Positions 56,496 to 64,000 of a stretch of 64,000 nucleotides of DNA are shown here, one piece after another. The position numbers were made by a program, and so were the translations under genes. The DNA is from Enoplolaimus lenunculus (taxonomy: Eukaryota; Nematoda; Enoplea; Enoplida; Thoracostomopsidae). Under the pieces are notes generated by a model. It searched no databases and had not been told where the DNA came from. It was given only the letters and a program-made list of their open reading frames with translations. Positions within the stretch are counted from its first letter, which is position 1; each line of letters begins with the position of its first letter. The DNA is taken from NCBI GenBank assembly GCA_030248215.1, contig JASANG010003199.1, forward strand, positions 1 through 64,000, written 5' to 3'.

Positions 56496-56879
56496 ATTCA
56501 TCTGGTGGATCAGAATGCTTTGTGGTCGCTTGGAACTATAGCGGGGCAAGGCCGTGCTACGGAACCAATATTTGAGGGCGTGGGCTCCGAACAAAAAGTA
56601 TTCTACCCGAAAATTACTAGAATCAATCGATGATGGGTTTTTTGTTCGACTTTGAAATTCCACAACAACAAAAGTTGCTATGCATTGTTTGGTGTAATGT
56701 GCTTTACAAATGAGATTTCAAGCGGAAAATACACGTATCGCTGTCTGTGTTGCATCAGGGACGTATGCAAGCGAAGACAGGGGTGACCGATTCCTTCCAC
56801 CAAAATTTGTGACGAAACATGTAAAAAGCACTGAACAGGGTATACAACAATGTTCTGGATCTTAGGAAACAAACAGTTT

Positions 56880-57009
56880 TTTGTCGTTCGATACGCTTGT
56901 TCGCCAAAAACGGCTACATGAAGTTATAAACCCTGCTGATAAGAAATCCGAGTACGTGTCTGAGTTGCAGAGAGCAGTGTTAGCAAGTTTCTTGCATTCA
57001 GCTTTCGAA
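56880..57009 (+). CDS. Possible orphan exon, unrecognised
   Basis: After an AAACAAACAG acceptor, the frame reads LVRQKRLHEVINPADKKSEY and SELQRAVLASFLHSAF, then reaches a GAA|GTTTAT donor of the weak type also used in the TAB2/3-like gene. The amphipathic character is protein-like. There is no partner exon or family match, so it could be chance. Confidence 0.3.
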
Positions 57010-57174
57010 GTTTATAAAATATGCGGGTATTATTCGTTCGTCTGGATTTTATGTAGAATGATGCGTTAAGTGCGGTATTGTTGTGCAATTTCATTGATGC
57101 CTGCCACACATATCGATACATTTAGTGAGGCGAGTGTAGATAATTCCTAATTTAACCATAACCGGACCACAACA

Positions 57175-57350
57175 TAGCCATGAAACAACCATTAGGAGTG
57201 AGAGAATCCACTATATGTCGAACCATTTCAGGGATTTGTGATTTACTGAAAACCGTAAAGTTGTTCGCTGAGGTATTAAGGCTGTTATTTCTTGATATAA
57301 AATATTACTTTGCCAAAATTATCAGGGATTAACACATTGTTACGGATTTC
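57175..57350 (+). pseudogene. Possible PIF/Harbinger transposase fragment
   Basis: The frame LGVRESTICRTISGICDLLK resembles the helix-turn-helix of HARBI1-type transposases (GVSQSTVCRIV-like), and a stop ends it soon after. The resemblance is short and no DDE motif was found. Confidence 0.3.
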
Positions 57351-57589
57351 ACTTGTTTAGAAATGTCCGTTGATGAGCTTAGAATACCAGCATTTTGCAT
57401 AATTACAGCGTTTAACGGCGAAAGGCACATTTTACTTCGAGAGGCGAACCACTTTCTGCGGTACTACAATAGAGTAAGCTTAAGCTTTAGGCTTTTTACT
57501 TAGGATTATCAGTTAAACATATACATTTCATTATCCTAAAATAAAAAATTAACTCGTTAGTAAATATACTTGGTTATTGTAACCAGGTA

Positions 57590-57943
57590 TTGTAGTGACC
57601 CGAATAAGGGTGAAGAGGACTGATCCCCCGGTTATTCGGTTACGGACTGTTATTTATTTTTAACAATGTTTGTCTTGCACCAAAAGCTTGAGCGATAATG
57701 CAAAGTTATACTTTTAAAGTAATTTCAAAACTAACGTATGCCTTAAGATCTCGAACTAAACTTTATTTGGTCCTGGAGTCAGTTAGCACTACAATTAAGG
57801 ATAATTGACATTTATGGACTAAAATTAGGGTTTAAGGACTCTATCCACTTACGGACTCCTATTAGGGATACGGACTCCTGTTGATTGGGACTCAAAATGG
57901 GACCCCTCTTATTATCCCTCCCTATTATTCGGGTCACTGCAGT
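57590..57943. mobile_element. Tc1/mariner-like MITE, copy 1
   Basis: Ends TGTAGTGACCCGAATAAG and TATTCGGGTCACTGCA are inverted repeats. The interior (TTCGGTTACGGACTGTTATT, CTATTAGGGATACGGACTCC) matches the copy at 61,872. The target duplication is unclear here. Confidence 0.75.
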
Positions 57944-58092
57944 TGTGCGTGGTTGCTAATAAACCGGTTAATTTAGTCTAAGATTTATAGTCAGTGGGCT
58001 GTGAAAGTCTACTAAATTTTCACTATGCAACCGTGCAGTGACTCAGTAGGATAGGGCTGTTGTACTAAAAAAATTTTCGATTAAGCAATGTT

Positions 58093-58437
58093 AGGGTGTA
58101 AACGGATAGTAAAAATAACGGAAACGGAAACGGATATTAAAGTTTAAAAGTTTCAAAGATGTTTTATTTTTCTGCCAACACAATTGAGGCGTGCAAATAG
58201 TCACCGGTTTTTTTAAAATTTTATACAAAAAAAAGGCGGTTGCATCGAAATTTTTTAACGTTTTGTATGAAGTTCGTAATTTTTATTTCATTTTGAACAA
58301 TTACCGTGTGCCTGCGATAAAAAATTGCGGAGACATATACGTGATTTATAACGAATTTTCAGCGTACAACTAACGACGGAAATGGAAACAGACATTGATA
58401 TTTACAGTAAACGGAACGGAAACGGATATCCGGTAGA
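58093..58437. mobile_element. MITE of the CCGGA/ACGGAAAC group
   Basis: It runs from AGGGTGTAAACGGATAG to AACGGATATCCGG. The subterminal regions repeat AACGGAAACGGAAACGG. The middle shares AAGTTTAAAAGTTTCAAAGATG and CTGCCAACACAAT words with 47,236-47,588. Confidence 0.6.
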
Positions 58438-58679
58438 TAGGCAATTACTGGTTTTTTTTGGAGCTGTTTAATCAAAATTTCTACTTTGCAAATTCAATAG
58501 TGGGCTGAGTTGACAGGCCCATAGCAATTTTCTCTTGCTGTGGGGGCGGGTTAGCGCCAATCACCTGTCATGCCGGCCCACATATGATTCACAAAGGTCC
58601 TCATGTGAGCTATCCAGGGTCAGTCTAAATCGGCTCGCACCCCATACTGATAATTGCGGGGATCGATGTATAACACAAA

Positions 58680-59500
58680 CTTTTATACCAGTCGTAGTGG
58701 GATTACATTTATTGAGCGAAGCTCGAACACACGTAAGAAATTTAGGTAAAATGCAAATTAGTTATTAGCTAACTACGTATTCATTCATGGGTTTTGGAGG
58801 TTTGTAAACAATTTATTCAGATTCCTTGCACCCAAAAACCTTCAGTAAACCCTAATAATTATTGAAATAATTTAAAAAGTCCTAGATTGTCTTGTCAATT
58901 AAGCTAATATGCAAATTAGCTATTAGCTAACTATTCAATAATCGGTTTTGGATGTTCGTAAACAATTTATTTAAATTCTTCGCACCTAAGAACACTTTAG
59001 TGCTGAAATTATATTGCTTTTAACCTTAATAATTAGTGAAATATTGTAAAAAGTCCTAATTTAGGCTTATAAACTATGCTAATATGCAAATTATCTACTA
59101 ACTAACTGCTCAATTATCTGGTTTGGAGGTTTGTAAACAGTCCATGCAGGATCCTCGCAATCCAAAAATTTTTTAATGCTAAAATTAGATTCCTTCTGCA
59201 TGTGATAATTAGTGAAATAAAGTAGAAAATCCTAATTTAGGCTTAATTAATTATGCAAATTAGCCTGTAGCTAATAAACGGCTTAAAATTTTGAAACCCC
59301 AGTGCGAGGTTAACACCCCAGGATAGTTGGTTTTCAAACAAAAAAGTTTATCCGAATCGGTTCAGCCGTTCTTGAAATTCTTTTCGGACGGACAGACGGA
59401 CAGACGGACGGACGGACATCCACCTTTCGACCCCAGAGTACAAAACATAAACGGTTCGCGAAACTCCAAGCTTCGCTCGGAGTTTCGCTTTGCTCTCAAC
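58680..59500 (+). repeat. Tandem-unit repeat family, copy C
   Basis: It has the same start (CAGTCGTAGTGGGATTACAT, TTGAGCGAAGC), about four internal units of 165-185 bp, the GACGGACAGACGGACGG tail and the GAAACTCCAAGC...GCTCGGAGTTTC hairpin as the copy at 24,000. The two are about 34 kb apart in the same orientation. Confidence 0.8.
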
Positions 59501-60412
59501 AAATGCGGTTTGTACATTTGTGCACAGACCCCTTGATGCATGTGTTAGTCTGCGAGATGATTGAGAACGAGAAATGGCATTTATTTTATCAATTCCGGTA
59601 CCAAAACCTTAGTTTGAAATGATTCTACAGTAAAAATATGCAAAATACAGATGTTTGGGTAATCAAGAGTTAATACAACAGCGGTTGCAAAAAATAAAGA
59701 CAATTTCGTGATCGTACTTTTTTTGTTAAATCCCATGGTCAACTTTGAAATATGGGGCTTCGCTTGAGACCCGAGTGAAAACAAATACGTATTTTTGATT
59801 AAATAACATTGGAAACTTGTACGTTTGTTAAGCCCTGTAAACTCGGCCGCCCCAAGTTGATGGATTTGGACCGTGCCTGGACCTATCCAGTTCCTTTATG
59901 ACACTGCCGAGCGACGAATTGGCGTAGATTTCTTGCTGACAACTTTTACAACCGTTGTTGAAACTGTTTTAGGGGAAACTAACGTTTTTCTATGGGAGGC
60001 TCAGCGTTTGCCACTAACTATCGGTCCTTAACTTTAGTTTGAACACAATGACGTATCAAATTCAGCTTTAGCAAAAATGACGAACAAATTACGGTTTTAC
60101 TGCATATCCACGCCTTCGCCGTTGGTCCATGCGAAATATTTATTCAAAACTGGACATAAACGTAGTCGCTGAACACTGTTGCGAAATCAAAACCAACAGA
60201 GGCGCCGATGGTTTTATATACACGAAATTAAATGCAAATTTGCAGTTAACTTGCAGTTTTATCACTGTAGCTAATTAATTTGGTAGCAAAATTATGCTGA
60301 TTGTATCGTTATTCAATATACTGAACTAATTTTTGGCAATTCTTTAAATTAGCATTATTTTAAGCTATTAAACGGTTATTTTTTCGGCTGCTTACAGTTA
60401 TGTTTAGCTACA
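59501..60412. other. Intergenic upstream of the membrane-protein exon
   Basis: No gene or known repeat was recognised. A pyrimidine-rich stretch ending CTGCTTACAG lies 17 bases before the next start codon and could be a splice acceptor. Confidence 0.45.
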
Positions 60413-61240
60413 ATGCCGGTGGATAATTGTACAATGTATGAAAGTGACTGTTACGTCAATCACGAAACGTCAAATGCCTCTTGCTTATCAAATAGAGATC
60501 GTCATGAGTGCAACTGTTCATCGCATATACGTACAATTGAACGTAACCGCAGTCATGATATACCAGGATGTTCGTTACTGAGTACAGACGAAACCTGTTT
60601 TTGTAATTTTTACCATTCTCAACCAATTATTTGCTGCAATTGCAATTGTCAGCGATCCTTTATCCCAAATTATGATTGGAATCCTGCGACGTCAAACGGT
60701 TCCAAAATAGCTGATAAGCCAAAATTAGAGCCAAGTAAAGATGTAAATTCAGTTTCCGAACTGCAAGAACGCGTGCAACAGATTAGTTGGGACATTATAG
60801 CTGTACCGATACACTGTTTCATCAAATCTATTTCGTGTGGGAATAATAACACCAACCTTTTGTGCCACCCTGGTGATCAAGAACACTTGAATCAAGTTCC
60901 TCAAATACGGATTAACAACAGTGCAAACTGCGATAACAGCCACGACAATTCTATGCTTAGTTTGCGGAACATTTCCGCTAAAAACGACGTCCAACCTGAC
61001 CGAAACCGTTCACAAAACATTGATTCTCAACGAGCAGCGTCCCACCGGATTGCGTCCAAGTCTCATCTGCGTTCCGTTGTCGAATTGAAAAGATTTCCGT
61101 CGAAATTTGCATTGAATTGGTTTCAATTGCTGTTTTTTGTGCAATTCGTCGTGTCTTTGATTGGGGCTGTGCCGTTGAAACCTCGAGTAATCGATACCAA
61201 GCCAGTTGATACAACCATGTTGTTGAGTCAAGAACCTCAG
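60413..61240 (+). CDS. 5' coding exon of an unrecognised Cys/Asn-rich single-pass membrane protein
   Basis: It is open from ATG for exactly 276 codons to a good donor, CCTCAG|GTATGT. The remaining exons must lie beyond the window or were not recognised. Residues 1-85 are rich in Cys, Asn and His, with clusters such as ETCFCNFYHSQPIICCNCNC. Residues about 95-220 are polar and Asn/Ser-rich. Near residues 238-255 a hydrophobic stretch (FQLLFFVQFVVSLIGAV) preceded by basic residues fits a signal anchor of a type II membrane protein. No N-terminal signal peptide is seen. The CTTACAG just upstream leaves open that this is an internal exon. The domain family was not recognised, and a single conserved frame of this length in AT-rich sequence is good evidence of coding. 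Confidence 0.6.
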
Positions 61241-61488
61241 GTATGTAACAATACTACTTTCAGCGACGGATTAAGAACGGGCCAGTAGTCAGATGGGGGT
61301 CAGTGGCGCTCAGCCCGTCTTGATATATTTTGGACCTCACAGAAAAGTGTCACTCTGGCTTATAAGTCATCAAAGTTTCTTTTATGTTTGTCTTAAAAAC
61401 TTTTTTTAGTCACCCCCCTGGCAAGGTGAGCTGGCCATCGGCGTAGGACAAATGCTTCCTTTTGAAAACGTTGTTTAAGATTATTTTT

Positions 61489-61652
61489 TCTCACGACCGT
61501 TCTTCTTGTTGCTCCTTATACTATTTTTTTACTTAAACGCATTAAATTTTATGAAAAATGTCAGTTTTGATAGGCTCATTTTATGTTACCACATGCAGGA
61601 GCAACTGAACAAGAAGGATACCGGTCGTGAGAAAAAAATAGTCCCGAACAAC
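61489..61652. repeat. Imperfect fold-back repeat
   Basis: TTTTTTCTCACGACCGTTCTTCTTGTTGCTCC at the left is inverted as AGGAGCAACTGAACAAGAAGGATACCGGTCGTGAGAAAAAA at the right, giving a stem of about 30 bp. It is probably a small MITE. The overlapping open frame 61,506-61,859 is not credible as a gene. Confidence 0.65.
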
Positions 61653-61871
61653 AATTTCTCACGGTGGAGTATTCATTGTGCGACGGGAGGGAGGGATTCA
61701 GCGAGAACTTGTCCTGGATATTTATGGGATGTGAATTGTTCAGAGGACGGAATTTTCGGGTGGAGAAATATTGTCGTAGGACAATTTGTCCGGGGTAGGA
61801 ATGGTCCATTCGGAGAAATCGGTATATGCCACCAGTTTTGTGCATTGACTTACAATTAACATAAAAGCCTA

Positions 61872-62299
61872 CTGTAGTGACCCGAATAAGAGGGGGACTA
61901 ATGTTTATTTGGCGTCTCCAGAGGGAACCCCCTGTTATTCGGTTACGGACTGTTATTTATTTTCAACCAGCTTTCCGCTACCCTTCGTTACTGATGTATA
62001 TCCGGTATTGCAACTATCTGTTGAATTAAACATTTTTGCCTTACATCAAAAGCTTGATAGATAATGCAAGGTTATACTTTGGAATGTTACTTTCAAAACT
62101 TAAGCACGCTTTAAAGTTTCGACCTCTGGAGTCATTTATGCACTACAATTAGGGATAATTGACATTTAAGGACTCCAATTAGGGTTTAGGGACTTTATCC
62201 GCTTACGAACTCTTATAAGGAATACAGACTCTTATTGATTGGGACTCAAAATGAGAACCCCCTCTTATTACCCGCCCCGTCTTATTCGGGTCACTACAG
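61872..62299. mobile_element. Tc1/mariner-like MITE, copy 2, with TA target duplication
   Basis: Perfect inverted ends CTGTAGTGACCCGAATAAGA and TCTTATTCGGGTCACTACAG are flanked by TA at both sides (61,870-61,871 and 62,300-62,301). It is 428 bp with no coding capacity. It is the best copy of a family also found at 57,590 and, in part, at 49,133 and in the palindrome arms near 8,262. Confidence 0.85.
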
Positions 62300-62301
62300 T
62301 A

Positions 62302-62770
62302 TACTGTTGTAACTGACTGATGTTTTTGCCCTACTCAGCGAAGGGAACTCTCACAATCATTTTGGTCTCAAAGTTGGTCTGGATTAAAAAGCATCGATTA
62401 GCCATGACGTTTGTAATTCAATACCGGAAATTCGTTTTATTTACCGCTGGGTTGCAACCGGACCATAAATAAAATGCAACAACACAGTCCCGTCACCAAC
62501 TCAGCATGCCGGGGGGGTGGCATAACTATTTTAAGAGAATTTTGTACCTGATTTCACAAAACTTACAAGCGAGGCGTAAATTTTCCAGCGGGCTAAAACG
62601 TTTTCGTGGAAGGGCTGATCGTACATCTGGCCCCCGCTTACGGCTACTGACTCGTCATAATAGTGTAACAATAAACGGATTCCTAACATTTTGCAGTGTG
62701 CGCAGCAAAATATATTATAAACGAACTTTAATATGGGAACAATTTTGAAACGAATTTTCTTTGACTCAAA
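62302..62770. other. Intergenic, nothing recognised
   Basis: A degenerate GGTTGCAACCGGACC word near 62,450 may be a hAT-type MITE stub. No gene was found. Confidence 0.4.
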
Positions 62771-62774
62771 TATA

Positions 62775-63127
62775 TACTTCTCTCTAAAAAATTAAGCTTA
62801 AATTATAGCTTAGCTAAACTTGAATATCAGTTTAAGTAAAACTTAAATGGCTGGACGGACTAACTAAACTAGAATTTTAAGTTTTACTTAAACTAACGTG
62901 TTTTTAAGTTTAACACGAGATTAAGTAAACTTATTTTTAGATTAAGTAACAAGTGCAGCAGTGTATTTAAGAGTTCATTAAGTTTAGCTTAAACTGAAAA
63001 TAAGTAACATTTTAAATGAGTTTAAGCTTAAAACTACCAGTAAGTTTAGTTAATCTTGAAAGTTAGTTTAATACTGGTGGATTAGCTTAAGCTTAAATCA
63101 AGTTAGTTTAACCTTTTAGAGAGTACG
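62775..63127. mobile_element. Fold-back element of TTAAGTTTAAACTTAA words
   Basis: ACTTCTCTCTAAAAAATTAA at the left and TTTTAGAGAGTACGT at the right are inverted repeats. The interior is made almost wholly of self-complementary AAGCTTAAA/GTTTAACTTAA words that can fold on themselves. Confidence 0.65.
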
Positions 63128-63309
63128 TATTTGTATTTTAACATTAATTTTTTTTGCTAATTCGTTGCTTTGGTTTCAAATAGAGTATGAAATTATGACA
63201 GGGCCTAAAGGAAACCTTAAACCCAGTGCCATGCTTTGCTTTTGCCATACCATTCAAAATGTAGGAACCCCTCACACACAAGGGGCTCTCAAATTCCACA
63301 CAACCGAGT

Positions 63310-63421
63310 AGCTCAGTGAGTCGAATTTGACTCTGGCGGAGTCGAATTTAACTCAGTTTGTGTAGTCCCAAAAAGCTAATTTCGGAGAGAATCTATTTGA
63401 CTCACCATTTTTTGCAGTGCA
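63310..63421. mobile_element. Fragment of the GAGTCAAATTTGACTC fold-back MITE
   Basis: GAGTCGAATTTGACTCTGGC through CACCATTTTTTGCAGTGCA matches the right half of the element at 52,911-53,122. Confidence 0.75.
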
Positions 63422-63639
63422 TCAATGTGTTGGCACATTGAATTTGGGGGAAGTCCCGCACAAACTGGATACCGTCACTGTTTAATGTACACAATTGATG
63501 CGCCAACATTAGTTTTGAAAGCAATAATGCGGGTGCAAACGAATTCCTAAACGTCATCATTATTCGACTTTAAAAATCGGCGGGTGTGAACATTGCATCA
63601 TCAAATAAGAGGCCAATGTTACTTTAAGGGGCGTAACAG

Positions 63640-63774
63640 TATATTAAGCGTATTCCTAAGCCTAAGCATAAGCCTAAGTCTAAGCCTTAGCGTTGCAAAA
63701 ATGTGTTCCTAAGCCTAAGCCTAAGCCTAAAGTCTAAACCTTAGCGTTGCAAAAATGTGTTCCTAAGCCTAAGC

Positions 63775-63778
<4 letters not shown>
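63640..63778. repeat. Degenerate CCTAAG (TTAGGC) hexamer array with a 75-bp duplication
   Basis: Runs such as CCTAAGCCTAAGCCTAAG are mixed with CATAAG and TCTAAG variants. The larger unit CCTTAGCGTTGCAAAAATGTGTTCCTAAG occurs twice. Further copies follow the A-tract at about 63,944-63,975. Confidence 0.8.
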
Positions 63779-63839
<61 letters not shown>

Positions 63840-63885
63840 AAATTTTATAAAAAAAAAAAAAAAAATAAAAAAAAAAAAAAAAAAG
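63778..63885. repeat. Long A-tract
   Basis: About 60 consecutive A are followed by CAAATTTTAT and more A runs. The poly-Lys and poly-Phe frames across it are not genes. Its length should not be trusted, and it may be a SINE/LINE tail, a microsatellite or a base-calling artefact. Confidence 0.8.
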
Positions 63886-64000
63886 CCCTTGAAAATTTCC
63901 TCCTCCATCCAGTGTACCCACATAAGCGTTGAAAAAATGAATTGCTAAGCCTAAGCCTAAGCCAAAGCCTACGCAAAAACATGTAATCTTGAATCTAAAC

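Noticed and set aside
61506-61859. 117-codon frame beginning with a hydrophobic stretch
   Set aside because: It overlaps a fold-back repeat, has no family resemblance, and an equally long frame exists on the other strand.
1-64000. CRISPR arrays, prokaryotic operons, rRNA genes or a defence-type system
   Set aside because: All supported genes have spliceosomal introns and animal homologues. No spaced direct-repeat array or rRNA-like sequence was seen.

Overview
This window is eukaryotic and almost certainly from an invertebrate animal. It is AT-rich, its genes are split by GT-AG introns, and DNA-transposon relics (MITEs) are very dense. Two host genes are recognisable. One is an ABC-F ATPase of the ABCF2 type, complete here in 13 exons. 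The other is a TAB2/TAB3-like adaptor of the TAK1 kinase, identified by its C-terminal NZF zinc finger and preceding coiled coil. Degenerate CCTAAG/TTAGGC hexamers near the right edge resemble the nematode telomere repeat, but they are too decayed to name the phylum.

Layout. (1) 1-20,100 is a giant inverted repeat. A left arm (about 1-8,648) and a right arm (about 11,330-20,059) face each other across a 2.7 kb loop of low-complexity sequence and a GC-richer minisatellite. Each arm carries the same TAB2/3-like exons, on + in the left arm and - in the right. The right copy is by far the better preserved, but each arm has lesions the other lacks. (2) 20,100-26,500 is non-coding and holds an intact hAT-type MITE and two copies of a tandem-unit repeat. 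(3) 26,502-34,370 is an old LTR retroelement on the minus strand, with TG...CA LTRs and a 5-bp target duplication. It has no recognisable reverse transcriptase but carries proline/glutamine-rich coding relics and a 3'-5' exonuclease-like stretch. (4) 34,707-48,031 is the ABCF2 gene. Its 6.5 kb second intron is a nest: a LINE relic split by a hAT MITE and by a complete but dead pogo-like transposon. (5) 48,200-60,400 is mostly MITE relics: TTAA-flanked elements carrying a tRNA-like Pol III promoter, a PIF/Harbinger-like element, fold-back elements and TA-flanked elements. It also has a tRNA-like sequence and a few weak exon candidates. (6) 60,413-61,240 is an open first exon of an unrecognised Cys/Asn-rich, single-pass membrane protein. 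(7) 61,300-64,000 holds more MITEs, degenerate hexamer repeats and a long A-tract.

The two recognised genes have unrelated roles: ubiquitin-dependent TAK1 signalling, and ribosome-associated ABC-F ATPase function. Nothing suggests they act together. The most unusual items are the palindrome with mosaic arm identity, the pol-less LTR element with an exonuclease-like part ending 336 bp from the ABCF2 start codon, and the TTAA-flanked MITE with an internal tRNA-type promoter. Sequence quality is a real caveat: the left arm, the loop and the far right edge show indel and homopolymer patterns typical of uncorrected long-read consensus.
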